Origin: Pseudomonas sp. IB20
Lineage (GTDB): Bacteria > Pseudomonadota > Gammaproteobacteria > Pseudomonadales > Pseudomonadaceae
Reading direction: 5' to 3'
Length of the DNA: 64,000 nucleotides
NCBI RefSeq assembly: GCF_009707325.1
Contig: NZ_CP046103.1
Location: forward strand, 2,274,012-2,338,011
Part shown: positions 19,932 through 30,133 of the stretch, piece by piece
How positions within the stretch are numbered: the stretch's first letter is position 1
How the letters are laid out: every line of letters begins with the position of its first letter
The notes under the pieces: generated by a model
Database searches by the model: none
What the model was told of the DNA's origin: nothing
What the model saw: only the letters and a program-made list of their open reading frames with translations
Program-made: the position numbers and the translations under genes

Positions 19932-22058
19932 TTAGAACTTGGTTTGAATCGCCACCTCGAAGGTCCTTGGCGACCCCAGGTAATACGCCGGCGACACATG
20001 CGCAAACTCGGCATACACCTCATTCGTCAGGTTGCGCACGCGGCCGGTCACCGAGGTGTGCGAGTCGACCCTGTAGCGCAGGAACGTTCCGAACAACGTG
20101 TAGGCCGGCACCGTCATGGTGTTGGCATTGTCCGCATACACTTGTGCGACATACCGCGCATCCACGCCGCCTTGCCAATCTTGCGTGAAGTCATAGGTCA
20201 GCCATAGGTTGCCTACGCGTTTTGGCACGTTGGTCGGTGTATTACCCTTGCGCGAGACCACGGCGCCGCTGGCGATTTTCTCGTTGAAGTCGTCGTATTC
20301 AGCATCCACCCAGGCAAAGTTACCTTCCGCCAACAGTTTCGGTGTGATGCGCAATGAGCTGGCCAACTCGATCCCCTTGGACGACTGCGCCCCCACTGGG
20401 ATGCTGTTGTTCGGGTCTTGCGGGTCGGTGACGGCGAAATCCTTGCGCTCGATCTTGTAGGCCGCGACCGTGGCCGAACCGCGACCCTCCAGGTACTCAA
20501 ACTTGCTGCCCACTTCCCACTGTTTGCCGGTTGATACGTCGAACACTTGAGTGGTGGTCGATGGCTGCTCGGCCGCCGTGCTGTATTGCACATACACATT
20601 AGCCGAGGGGATGAACTGGTAGGTCAGTCCAACACGCCCGGTCACCGGTTCCCAGCTGCGCTTGAAGTGGCGTGGGTTGGTGGCCGTCACTTTGCTGTGG
20701 TTGGTTACGTCCAAGTCGATAGCGTCGTAACGCAGGCCGGTGAGCAGTGACAATTTATCGGTGAGGCCAAGGCGATTTTCCACGAACAAGGCTTTGGTGG
20801 TGACTTCGTTGGTCTTGTCCTTAACAAACCCGGGTTTGGTGCCTGGGATGTCATAGAAGTGCCCAGGGTTGTAGTTGTTCGGGTCTACGGTGCTATTGCC
20901 CGGTTTGTTCAGCGGGTAACTGGTGGTGCTGTTGACCTTGTACTCAAAGCCGCCGGACCAGGTGGTGGACAGGCCGAAGATCGTGTCGTCATGGCGCAGC
21001 TCGAACTGGTTGCCGTTCTGTTCGCCCTGATGGCGCACTTGGTAAGCGGTCGAACGGTTCACTGCGCTGTTGTCGGCGTTGTACTGGTAGGTTTCCAGGT
21101 TGCGGTAATCGCGCTGGCTGTCCAAGTGATAGAGGGTGTTCTTCAGCGTGGTGCTGTCGTTGATTCGATAGTCGATGATCGAACGTGCCCAGATCGTGCG
21201 CTGTTCGTACCGGCCATCGGCAACATTGTAGTTGTTGAAGCGGTTGTGCCGGTCGATCTTCAGCTCACCGGCCTTGGGGTTGAGCACCGGAGTGCCCCAG
21301 TACGGGCTGTCTTCCTGTTCGTCCTGGTATTCCAGTGCCAGGGTGTGGGACAGGTTGGGGGTCAGGTCACTGAGCAGCGAAAACGCCAGGCTCCAGGCTT
21401 CACGCTGGTCGCGGTCGATGTAGCTGTGATTGGTGTTGCGGCTGACGTCCAGGCGCGCGTAATGCTGCACCTCGGCGCCCGGTTCTGTCAGCGCGTGGTT
21501 GAGGCCGAAAGCCATGCCGGCGGTGTCGTAGCTGCCATAGGTGAGCTGGCCTTCGGCGGCTTGTTCCTCGCGGGTTGCCAACTTCGTCACGTAATTCAGC
21601 GAACCGCCCACGGAGCCGGCGCCATTGATCAAGGAGGAGGGGCCGCCGACCAGTTCAACGCGGTCATAGATCCACGCATCCACTGGGCGTGCCAAGCCGG
21701 TGGCGACGTTGATGCCGTTGAACATCTGGGTGATCTGGCTGCTGGTAAACCCACGGTAGGACACAAACCCGCCAAACCCCGGCGGCGCGCTGGCGTTGAC
21801 GCCGGGCAACGTGTTGGCCGCATCGCGAAAGGTCTTGGCGCCATGGCGCTCGATATCGTTACGAGTGGCGATGGCCACCGACGCCGGGGTTTCCCGCACG
21901 CTCAGGCCGAGGCGCGACGCCATGCCGCTGGATTGATCCAGGGTCAGGCCGGGCTCTGCGGTTTGTTCGCCATCGATGGTGGTAGGCGCCAACTCGAGCG
22001 CCCAGCCACAGACAGGCAGGCAGCCGAACAGGCCCGCCAACAAGGGTAAATGTTTCAT
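19932..22058 (-). CDS. TonB-dependent siderophore-type outer-membrane receptor
   Basis: A 708-residue receptor. The signal peptide is KHLPLLAGLFGCLPVCGWA; the plug (about 45-165) has TPASVAIATRNDIERHG and ALPGV-like TLPGVNASAPPGFGGF, then GSVGGSLNYVTK; the barrel ends in the terminal aromatic FEVAIQTKF. Such receptors move ferric siderophores or other metal complexes across the outer membrane using TonB/ExbBD. I start at the ATG at 22058 rather than 22097 because the signal peptide begins there. No TonB-box or FecA-type extension is clear. It is followed upstream by a DUF2946 gene on the same strand. Confidence 0.9.
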   Translation of the reverse strand: MKHLPLLAGLFGCLPVCGWALELAPTTIDGEQTAEPGLTLDQSSGMASRLGLSVRETPASVAIATRNDIERHGAKTFRDAANTLPGVNASAPPGFGGFVSYRGFTSSQITQMFNGINVATGLARPVDAWIYDRVELVGGPSSLINGAGSVGGSLNYVTKLATREEQAAEGQLTYGSYDTAGMAFGLNHALTEPGAEVQHYARLDVSRNTNHSYIDRDQREAWSLAFSLLSDLTPNLSHTLALEYQDEQEDSPYWGTPVLNPKAGELKIDRHNRFNNYNVADGRYEQRTIWARSIIDYRINDSTTLKNTLYHLDSQRDYRNLETYQYNADNSAVNRSTAYQVRHQGEQNGNQFELRHDDTIFGLSTTWSGGFEYKVNSTTSYPLNKPGNSTVDPNNYNPGHFYDIPGTKPGFVKDKTNEVTTKALFVENRLGLTDKLSLLTGLRYDAIDLDVTNHSKVTATNPRHFKRSWEPVTGRVGLTYQFIPSANVYVQYSTAAEQPSTTTQVFDVSTGKQWEVGSKFEYLEGRGSATVAAYKIERKDFAVTDPQDPNNSIPVGAQSSKGIELASSLRITPKLLAEGNFAWVDAEYDDFNEKIASGAVVSRKGNTPTNVPKRVGNLWLTYDFTQDWQGGVDARYVAQVYADNANTMTVPAYTLFGTFLRYRVDSHTSVTGRVRNLTNEVYAEFAHVSPAYYLGSPRTFEVAIQTKF

Positions 22059-22154
22059 GGTTGAATCCTGAAAAACTTGGCTTGAAAAACAACGCACAGC
22101 CGCGCGTATTCCCCAATGGGAACGTTGGCCGGTGCAGATCAGAAAGCGAAGGGG

Positions 22155-22544
22155 TCAGGCGAAAGCGGGAGGCGCGCGCGGGTTGGCCGTGGGCCAGGTG
22201 AAACGGGCAGGGATATCAGCGGCGAGAACCACCGCCGGTGGCGGCGCATGGGGTTGCGGCAACACCGCCACATTCAGGCTGGAACTTAGCGCCGGGCCCA
22301 TGCCGCCGGTCGAACACAGCGGGCAACCAAACGCCTTCGACAGCGTCGGCAGGTTCTCATCCGTGGAGTTGCTCTGCTTGGGCGCCTGGGTACGCGGGTC
22401 CACCGTACAAAACTGCCCGCTGATACCGTTGAGCTGCATGCCCACCATCTGCCCATGACCAATACTGCACGCGAACACATTGAACAGGACGCAGCAATAG
22501 AGCATCCAGGCAATGAGCGAGCGGTCGGCACGAGCGATTTTCAT
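22155..22544 (-). CDS. DUF2946 family protein
   Basis: A 129-residue protein with an N-terminal hydrophobic segment (SLIAWMLYCCVLFNVFACSIGHG) and a metal-ligand-like stretch with HGQM, FCTVD and GCPLCSTGG. DUF2946 proteins often lie beside TonB receptors and copper genes in proteobacteria, and the same order is seen here (96 bp upstream of the receptor). The start at 22544 (MKIARADRSL) is preferred over 22586. A role in copper or other metal handling is an inference from family context. Confidence 0.75.
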   Translation of the reverse strand: MKIARADRSLIAWMLYCCVLFNVFACSIGHGQMVGMQLNGISGQFCTVDPRTQAPKQSNSTDENLPTLSKAFGCPLCSTGGMGPALSSSLNVAVLPQPHAPPPAVVLAADIPARFTWPTANPRAPPAFA

Positions 22545-22637
22545 GGGGCGGCACTTTACCATCACCCGCCGACGAAATACCCACAAAAAATCTCAGGGCG
22601 ACTATCATCACTCGCACATTTTCAGGGAGCGCCCGCC

Positions 22638-23075
22638 ATGAGCTTTGTCATCGCGCGATGGATCGTTGGGGTTTTTACCTGCATCAGCATGGTGCACCTA
22701 TACTGGGCCGCTGGCGGCAAACTCGGCAGCCTTGCCGCCATCCCCCAACTGCCCGGCGAATTCGCCCACGGCCCCCGACCGGCGTTCAAGCCCTCAGCGC
22801 TGGGCACGTTCCTGGTCGCAATGGGCTTGGTCGCGATAGCGCTGCTCGTCTGCCTGCGAGCCGGTCTGTATTTTTCGCCGGTGTCCCATGGGGCGTTGCA
22901 ATGGGGGATCAGTGCGATAGCCGTGGTGATGTTCGCCAGGGCGATTGGGGATTCGGAGTTGGTGGGGTTTTTCAAGAAGGTGGGTGGGTCGAGGTTTGCA
23001 AGGCTGGATACGTATTTTTATTCGCCGTTGTGTTTGGTGTTGGGGGTGGGGTTGTTGGTGGTGGCGTGGGGGTGA
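22638..23075 (+). CDS. DUF3995 family membrane protein
   Basis: A 145-residue integral membrane protein with four predicted helices (about 5-25, 55-78, 88-108, 122-143). The N-terminal VHLYWAAGG and central KPSALGTFLVAMGLVAIALLV fit DUF3995, which has no known function. GGAGCGCCCGCC precedes the ATG. The gene diverges from DUF2946 and converges on the rhs remnant. Confidence 0.8.
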   Translation: MSFVIARWIVGVFTCISMVHLYWAAGGKLGSLAAIPQLPGEFAHGPRPAFKPSALGTFLVAMGLVAIALLVCLRAGLYFSPVSHGALQWGISAIAVVMFARAIGDSELVGFFKKVGGSRFARLDTYFYSPLCLVLGVGLLVVAWG

Positions 23076-23092
23076 GCTCGGCTGTCTTAGGT

Positions 23093-23293
23093 TTAAGCCC
23101 AACTAACGCAGTCATGGTCATCCATGTAGATCAAAAATGAAAAGCTCACATCCGTCACCCAAAATGGATACCCGGTTGTATCAGATAAAATACGTTCAAG
23201 TTGCTGGGGGGGGCCGATTTCCCATGCTCTGTAGGAAGTGTCGCAGACGAGGAAAATCAACTGATCACTTTGAATACGATTGCCTTGTCTTCC
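23093..23293 (-). pseudogene. Remnant of an Rhs-associated immunity protein (C-terminal part)
   Basis: Read on the minus strand from 23293 to the TAA at 23093, this frame is open for 66 codons but has no usable start. It encodes a coherent protein tail: QSDQLIFLVCDTSYRAWEI, then GPPQQLERILSDTTGYPFWV, then YMDDHDCVSWA. This composition (acidic, aromatic, ending in DDHDC) is like the C-termini of small immunity proteins encoded after polymorphic toxins. It begins inside the last codons of the truncated rhs frame, in another frame. A run of eight G on the plus strand (23205-23212) lies in it. Family membership is my judgement, not a database result. Confidence 0.5.
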
Positions 23294-26200
23294 CTAGTCT
23301 AGGATCGAGCACTGGGTCTGGGTGTTGCGTACGCGGAACTCCTGCATCGACTTTAGCTTGTTTGAAAGCACCATTCCTTGAAACCTCCGGTGTAGAGGGT
23401 TCGGCAGGTTTGTCACATGTTAGAGTTTTCCTACCTTTAGGTGGACAGTTGGCGCTTAACCCCGTTGGGTCCACCCACCCCGTCGGGTTGGGCGCGTACT
23501 GGTACGCGTTGATCCCACCGGCCAGCTTCACTGGGTCAGGCGTCAGGTAGCGACCAATATCTGGATTGTAGTAGCGGTGGCGGTTGTAGTGCAGCCCGCT
23601 TTCCGGGTCGAAGTATTGGCCTTGAAAGCGCAGCCGGTTGTCGACTTTATTTATGTCGAGGCGACTGATTTGGCCATAGGCGCGGTAATGCGCGGACCAG
23701 ACGATTTCGCCGTCGGGGGCCGTGAGTTCCTGTGGCGTGCCGAGGTGGTCGAGTTGGTAGTGGAAGGGCTGGGTGTCTTTCGGCCCGAAACCTTCCAGCA
23801 ATGCCAGCGGACGGAAACTGTCCGGTTCGTAGAGGTAACTGCGATGGCAATCTGCGTGATGTTCCGCAACCAGCTTGTCGCCTTGCCAGAAAAACTCTGT
23901 GGTTATGCCGTCGACGGTTTTGCTGATCCGCCGCCCAAACGGGTCATAGCGGTAGCTGGCCGTTTGCCCGTTCGGTTGGGTAATGCCGATCAACCGATGC
24001 TGACAGTCGTAGCGGTACTCGGTGACGAACTGGTGACCCTTACCGCGCCTTTGGCGGATCAGGTTGCCAAAGGCGTCATAGTCGTAATGATGATCGCCCT
24101 GGATCATCAACCGATTCCCCGCCACGATGTCCGGGCCGGGGCGGTCTTGCATTAGCAGGTTGCCGGCTGGGTCATGGCCAAAGCGTTCCTGCACGTCCTG
24201 CGAGTGGTCGGCCCGAGTTAGGCGGGCGAGCGGGTCGTAGTGGTAGTGGTGTTCACCTTTGCGAGTGTCTAGCAGGCGGGTCAGGTTGCCGGTTTTGTCG
24301 TAGTCGTATTGGCGGCGATAGAGGTCATGGTTTTCTTGAGTCACCGCGTGGGCGTGCAGGCGGTTTTGCTCGTCGTAGTGGTAATGGCTGAGGAGTTGGC
24401 CTTGTTGGCGCTGGCGTTCTCGGCCGGTTTTGAACAGGTGAGACGTGAGGGTTTTGCCATTCAGCTCGACGGTGGCGAGGTGGCCGCCTTTGTCGTGGTT
24501 GAAGGTGAGACGATTGTTGTCCGGCAGGCGCAGGCTTTTCAGCTGGCTGCAGGCGTCGTAGCCGTAGCGCAAGGTGCCCCAGCCTTGGTGTTCGGCGGTG
24601 AGGCGGTTTTGGGCGTCGTATTCGTAGGCTAGCGCCCAGTGGCCGTCGTCGACGCTGAGGAGGTTGCCCTGACGGTCGTAGGCATAGTCAACAACACCGC
24701 CGTCGGGCAGGGTTTTTCGTACGAGGCGGCCGGAAGGGTCTCGCTCGTAACGGGTAAGAAGCTGACTGCCGTCGTCGCCGTGTTCGGTCTTTTCCAGCAG
24801 GTTGCCGTTGAGGTCGTAGACGTAGGCCGTGCGCTGGCCGTCAAAGCCGATTTCTTGCTGGATCAGCCCGTTGAGGTGGTAATCAAGCTGGTAGGTTTCG
24901 CCAACTTCATTTTCGATCTCTGTCAGCAGCAACCGGGCGTTGTCGTAGCGGTATTTGACCTGGGTGCCGTCAGAATTAATGCGCCGGCTTATCAGGTGCA
25001 GGCCGTCGGCGTATTCGTAGCGGGTGACGTGGCCGAGTTCATCGCGTTCGGCGGTGATTTTTCCGTAGGGGTTGTAGCTGTATTCCCGCGTTGCGCCGTC
25101 TGGAAGTAGGACGCGAATCAACCGACCTACACCGTCCCGTTGATACTGGGTCAGGGCGCCATGTTCGTCCTCAAGTGCAGTCTGTCGCCCAAGATCGTCA
25201 TAGCGATACCGCTTGATACCGCCATTCGGCAGTTGTTCTTCAACGAGCTGCCCACGCTCATTCCAAACCAGCCGGTGACAACCGTTATCTGGGTACCAAA
25301 CCCCAATCAGTTGCCCGTGTTTGTTGTACGTATAGTCCGTAACGTGGCCATCAGGATCCGTCTTCGCGTACGTCGCCCTGGTCATTACGCTCATATTTCC
25401 AAACCGCTTCACCACGCCGTACGACTCGTACGAACCCGTTGTCATGCTCGTAGGAAGTCGGCTCATCCTCTCCAGGAAACATCGCCACCAAGCGTCCGGC
25501 TTCGTCGTATTGATACGCCGTCACCGCCCCGAGCGGGTCCTGCTCGACCGTCAGCCGGCCTTTGGTATCGTAGGATTTGAAATGCTCAGCGCCGTCCGGA
25601 TCAATGCGCTGCACCAGCCGCGCCCGCTGGTCATGGACATAAACTTCCTGGCTACCATCCGCGTTGTGAACCGTAACCTTGCCGCCGTCCTCCCACGCAT
25701 ACCGCGTGTCCATCTGTGAAAAGCTGGCCCAATGCCGAACACACCGCGCCGCCTTACCAGCCCGTTCCCACTCCCAAAAGAAACTCGCCCCACCGGCCAA
25801 CTGCCGCTCAAGAATGACGTGCTGATCGTCGTACCGATAAACCTCGCTTTCACCTACGGCATTGGTCGCTGAAACCAGTCGTCCAGCCTCGTCATAGGCG
25901 TAGGAAACAAGATTCTGCTCAGTCACCCATACGTAGGGTTCATACCCTTTGGCGCGATGAACCTGATAGTCAACGGCAACAATGCGACCCAGCTCGTAGC
26001 GCAGAAACAGCGACCGACCCGCACCGTTATCCAGCCGCTCAATCCGACCGGAACGATCACGAGAAATCCGCAGCCGGTTGTCATACGCATCGCTGATCGC
26101 CGTCAGCACACCGTCGCGAAAGTGATAAAACCGTGACGCCTGAGCCAGCACCAACTCATCAGGCAGCGACCCCAAGTAAATCGCCGCTTCGGCCAAACTG

Positions 26201-27651
26201 TTGGTGATCGCCGGTCGAGCCACCGTGGGCAAGGGCAGGGCAGTAGACCGGTTCTCATGATCCGTCCAAACCACCGAATCACCGTCCACCACCAACCGCT
26301 GCGCCAGCGAGTGACTCCAGCCAAACCCCAACCCACAATCCACTTCCACCGCACTGGTGCGGTACAAACGGGTCCACTCAAACGGCAATATCCCATCCAG
26401 CGCGCCATCGGTAAGAGTCAGCAACTCCTCGCCGGTGACCATCGACACCGGGCAGCCATTGGTGGCCGTTTTATCCGCAGGCGCCGCCGCATCTCCCTGC
26501 GGATTCTTCCCCGCAACAGGCACATCATCCACATGCTCTTTGTGCTTCAACACCGCGTTCTGCCGCGCCCGCCAGCGCATCTGCATCGTGCCTTGCTTCA
26601 GCCCACCGACCACGCCGCGAACCGCCACGGCCTTATAGCGATCCACCGCCTGCATGAACTGGGTCAGAATCGCCAGCAGGCTCCTGACAAAGCCAACGGT
26701 CGCCTCAAGAATCCGCGCGCCATACTTGACCAACCGCAAGCTCAGATACGCCACACCCGCCGCTGGCAGTGCGATCATCAACACCGCGCCAATCACCAGA
26801 TCGATCAGCAGTGACACCACAAACCCCGCCGCCGCCTCGGCGATCTCGCCAGGCGGCAGTGCGTCCAGCCACAGCATCGCCGTGCGCACCATCAGGTACA
26901 GCGCGGCCTCATCGCTGGCGAGCAACATGGCCTTTTCCATGACCTTGGGTGCATCGGTGGCCAGCTGCGCCAACTTGGCCGCCTCGCTGCCGAGTTGTTC
27001 GACGTACTTCAGCGGGTCTTCAAGAATCGCCTGCACCAGCTTGATGCTGTCCCACACGTCGCGGATCGCCGCCCAGCTGCCCGCCAGCACGCCGCTGCCA
27101 ATCGCGCTGGCGGTCGATTGCTGCCAATAGGGTTTGAAGTCGTTCCATTGCTCGCGCAGCCATTGCTCGAGGTCCGCCGTCAGCCCGGCGTAGGACGCAA
27201 ACAACGCGTCCACCTGTTGAGTCGACGCGCCGCCTTGCACCCGCACCTGATACCGCCCGCCGGCCACGCAGGTATGCGAGCCTTTGCCGTGCTCATCGAG
27301 CATGACAACGGTGGAACTGCCGTCCTCCAGCCGAATCACCTCAACCGGGATGTCACCGATCGGCACGTCGTACACTGACTCGAATAGGCTCTCGATCTTC
27401 AGCTCGCCGCCCAGCGGGCACATGACGACGGTGCCCAGAACATCCGGGTCGGTCATGCTGGCCGTGGTCTGTGAGGCCCCCACCCGCAATACCCGATCCA
27501 TGCCCAGCAGTGACGGCATATCCGTTGCGTGGCTGACCGAATCCAGCGCCCGCGCGTACCAGGCCCCCATCTGCTGGCGATACTCCGCCAGGCTCAGATG
27601 GAAGCCGTTGAGTTCATGTTCGATAAAGGCGATGTGGGCAGCGTTGGTCAT
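23265..27651 (-). pseudogene. Rhs polymorphic toxin gene, frameshifted and with truncated toxin tip
   Basis: The two halves read 27651-25351 and about 25390-23265 in different frames; together they would give about 1450 residues, normal for Rhs. The N-terminal half has a hydrophobic segment (IDLVIGAVLMIALPAAGVAYL, about residues 285-320) followed by the RHS entry domain (ATNGCPVSMVTGEELLTLTD, LPFEWTRLYR). Both halves have many YD repeats (YAYDEAGRLVSATN, YRYDDLGRQTALED). The core ends in GRYLTPDPVKLAGG and PTGWVDPTGL, the self-cleavage landmark. Only about 65 residues follow, including NGAFKQAKVDAGVPRTQHP, the start of an HNH/EndoVII-like toxin, then a stop. The frameshift lies at about 25366-25385 (GDV...KTDPDGH). 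No vgrG, eagR or other T6SS gene is adjacent. Confidence 0.85.
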
Positions 27652-27982
27652 CCGTGACGTCTCGGCAAAATGGCAAGGCGTCGGAGCATGCCGCAGGAAA
27701 AAGCGCCTGGATGAACGGCTGGGAAAATCAGAAAGGGACGACTTTAAGCGGGTAAAAACCGCGAAGAACTAGCCAGGAGACTTACACAAAAAAGCGATCC
27801 AACTGATTGCGCAAAAACGCGGAAAATAGAAAAACACGCTCATCCGTGCCCGATTTGCGCCCATGGCCGCTCCGGCCGGCAGAGCTCGCTCGGCTCGGCC
27901 GATAAGGCAATTTAATGGCCCCTTTGTAACAAAATCCCCGCCAGAATCGCTTTTATTTTCAGGTGGTTAGGTGGGAATGCAA
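27652..27982. other. 331-bp gap upstream of rhs, no gene
   Basis: Between the divergent rhs start and the small exported-protein gene I see no convincing ORF. The stretch contains a GC-rich patch with CTCGGCTCGGCCGA (about 27888-27901) and an AT-richer stretch at 27903-27960 that likely carries the rightward promoter. No repeat or RNA gene recognised. Confidence 0.5.
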
Positions 27983-28312
27983 ATGCGCACTGTTGGAATC
28001 ATGCTGATCGCCTGCTCCATGGCAGGCGGTGCAGTTGCCGTGCAGGCACGGGAGCTGCGCGACGGTGACAAGTACATGTGCAGTTGGGGCGCGGGCACCG
28101 CCGCCAGGGCCCAGGAACTCAAGCTGTCGGGCGTGTCGCTGTATGCCGCGCGGCAGAAGATCCAGACCATCAAGTTCAGCAAATCCTGGATGCGCATGAT
28201 GGCCATGGGCATCACCGAGCAGACCTATGACAGCCGTTCACGGCTCAAGCCCGAGGCGATTCGCCAGAGTTTTTATCAGGATTGCCTGCGTTATAAGGTG
28301 GCGCGTAAATAA
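27983..28312 (+). CDS. Exported hypothetical protein
   Basis: A 109-residue protein with a signal peptide (TVGIMLIACSMAGGAVAVQA). The mature part has two cysteines (YMCSWGAG and YQDCLRYK) and a basic centre (ARQKIQTIKFSKSWMRMM). The start at 27983 is chosen because AGGTGGGA lies seven bases upstream; ATG 27977 and GTG 27971 are alternatives too close to that RBS. Probably periplasmic with one disulphide. Family not recognised. Confidence 0.65.
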   Translation: MRTVGIMLIACSMAGGAVAVQARELRDGDKYMCSWGAGTAARAQELKLSGVSLYAARQKIQTIKFSKSWMRMMAMGITEQTYDSRSRLKPEAIRQSFYQDCLRYKVARK

Positions 28313-28415
28313 TCCATTACCTGCACCGGCCAGTGCAAAATCTGCGTAAGCCTGTCCAACTTTGCCCTGGCGCCGCTCGCCATACTGGCGCCAGGTAAAC
28401 CACGAGGCACAGGCC

Positions 28416-29111
28416 ATGACTGATTACGTATTCACCCCCGAGCAGCTTCCATCCCTGGCGATCCAAGGCAGCGCGGCGCGTTTCCCGCTGCGCCGGGTGT
28501 TTTGCGTGGGCCGTAACTACAGCGAACATGCCCGCGAGATGGGGCATGACCCGGATCGCGAGCCGCCGTTCTTCTTTATGAAACCGGCCGATGCGGTAGT
28601 GCCTGCCGAAGGCGTGATCGCGTATCCGCCGCTGACCGCCGACCTGCACCATGAAGTGGAACTGGTGGTGGCCATCGGCAAGGGCGGGGTGGATATCAGT
28701 CCTGAAGACGCCTTTTCCCACATCTGGGGTTACGGTGTCGGCATCGATCTGACTCGCCGCGACCTGCAAGCCCAGGCGAAAAAGCTTTCGCGCCCGTGGG
28801 AATGGGCCAAAGCCTTTGATGAGTCGGCGCCCAGCACGGCCTTGCAACCGGTGAGTGCGGTAGGGCACCCGGCCAGCGGCAAAATCTGGCTGAAGGTCAA
28901 TGGTGAACAACGCCAAGTCGGCGACCTGGTTGATCAGATCTGGTCCGTCAGCGAAGTCATCAGCCACGCCTCCAAATCCGTGGCGCTCAAGGCCGGCGAC
29001 CTGATCTTCACCGGCACACCCGCAGGCGTCGGTGCATTGCAACCGGGGGATGTGGTCACGGCCGGCATCGACGGCATCGGCGAGCTGAGCTTCACCCTCG
29101 GCCAAGGTTGA
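28416..29111 (+). CDS. Fumarylacetoacetate hydrolase family protein
   Basis: A 231-residue FAH-fold enzyme. Motifs are VGRNYSEHAREMG near residue 31, PFFFMKPADAVV, HHEVELVVAIGKGG with metal-binding Glu, GYGVGIDLTRRDLQ and LIFTGTPAGVGAL. Small FAH proteins of this length are usually acylpyruvate hydrolases or oxaloacetate decarboxylases (YcgM/FAHD1-like). The substrate cannot be fixed from sequence. It is followed after 36 bp by an AraC regulator gene on the same strand, which may control it. Confidence 0.88.
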   Translation: MTDYVFTPEQLPSLAIQGSAARFPLRRVFCVGRNYSEHAREMGHDPDREPPFFFMKPADAVVPAEGVIAYPPLTADLHHEVELVVAIGKGGVDISPEDAFSHIWGYGVGIDLTRRDLQAQAKKLSRPWEWAKAFDESAPSTALQPVSAVGHPASGKIWLKVNGEQRQVGDLVDQIWSVSEVISHASKSVALKAGDLIFTGTPAGVGALQPGDVVTAGIDGIGELSFTLGQG

Positions 29112-29147
29112 GGCTAAAGTGGTGCCCAGGCCACCCGAGAGACCGTT

Positions 29148-30056
29148 ATGCCAGGCACCCGCGTCACCACCTATGGCATGGAGCAGCGCAGCGACCGCCC
29201 CGACTTCTATATCCGCGACAAGCGCGGGCGGGCGGCGCTGACCAGCCCGCATCGGCATGAGTACTTCCAGATCCAGATCAACCTGGGTGGCGACACCGTG
29301 CAGCATATCGGCGGCGCGGTGCGGCCGTTTCCGCGCAAGGCCCTGGCGTTTATCCTGCCCCATCGCCTGCACGTGATTCCCCATCCTGAAGACGGCGAGT
29401 TCATGCTGATCAACTTCAGCCAGGCGTTTTTCCTGCCGCAACTGACCTGCGACCCGCTGGACCTGGAAGACATCCCCATCGGCCAGGCGCCGGAGCTGTC
29501 ACCGTTTCGCTTTCAGGAGCAGCTGGATTTCATCCTCGACGACGCCGCCTTCGACGAAGTGAACACCTGGGTCACGCACATGCGTGCCTTGGACGCCCAT
29601 CGCACCTTCGGCGCGCGCGAGCGGTTAAAAGGCTACGTGTTCCAGCTGATCGGCCTGGTCTGCGAGCAGTACGCTGAGCCCTTGCAAGCATTTGCCGCCA
29701 ACAACGCCACTCGACGCGGGCGCAAGGATGCCTTGGCGCGCGTGCAGGGCTATATCCGCGAGCATCTGCACGAGCCGACCCTCAACCTGACGGATGCCGC
29801 CGCCGCTGCTTTCCTATCGCCCAACTACCTCACCCACCTGTTGCGCAAGGAGACCGGCAAACCGTTCTCCCAATGGGTACTTGATCGCCGCATGCAATTG
29901 GCGCGCACTTTGTTGCTCAACAGTGCGCAGATGATCGGAGTTATCGCCCAGCGCTGCGGGTTTACCGACGAAGCGTACTTTTCTCGTTGTTTCCGCAAGG
30001 CCCATGGCTTCGCGCCGGGGCAGTTTCGCCGTCAGCAACAGGCGCAGCCCTTGTAG
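29148..30056 (+). CDS. AraC-family transcriptional regulator
   Basis: A 302-residue regulator. The N-terminal half is a cupin-like sensor (SPHRHEYFQIQINLGGDTVQ near residue 35 and ALAFILPHRLHVIPHPEDGE). The C-terminal 100 residues contain two helix-turn-helix units (LNLTDAAAAAFLSPNYLTHL and MIGVIAQRCGFTDEAYFSR) and the family signature through FAPGQFRRQ. Its effector and targets are unknown; the adjacent FAH gene is one candidate target. Confidence 0.88.
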   Translation: MPGTRVTTYGMEQRSDRPDFYIRDKRGRAALTSPHRHEYFQIQINLGGDTVQHIGGAVRPFPRKALAFILPHRLHVIPHPEDGEFMLINFSQAFFLPQLTCDPLDLEDIPIGQAPELSPFRFQEQLDFILDDAAFDEVNTWVTHMRALDAHRTFGARERLKGYVFQLIGLVCEQYAEPLQAFAANNATRRGRKDALARVQGYIREHLHEPTLNLTDAAAAAFLSPNYLTHLLRKETGKPFSQWVLDRRMQLARTLLLNSAQMIGVIAQRCGFTDEAYFSRCFRKAHGFAPGQFRRQQQAQPL

Positions 30057-30133
30057 GCCGCGCGTTTTACAAATCCACCACAAACCTTATGTTTCTATGT
30101 GCATACAATTGCATCCTTCAACAGGAGGCCTGT

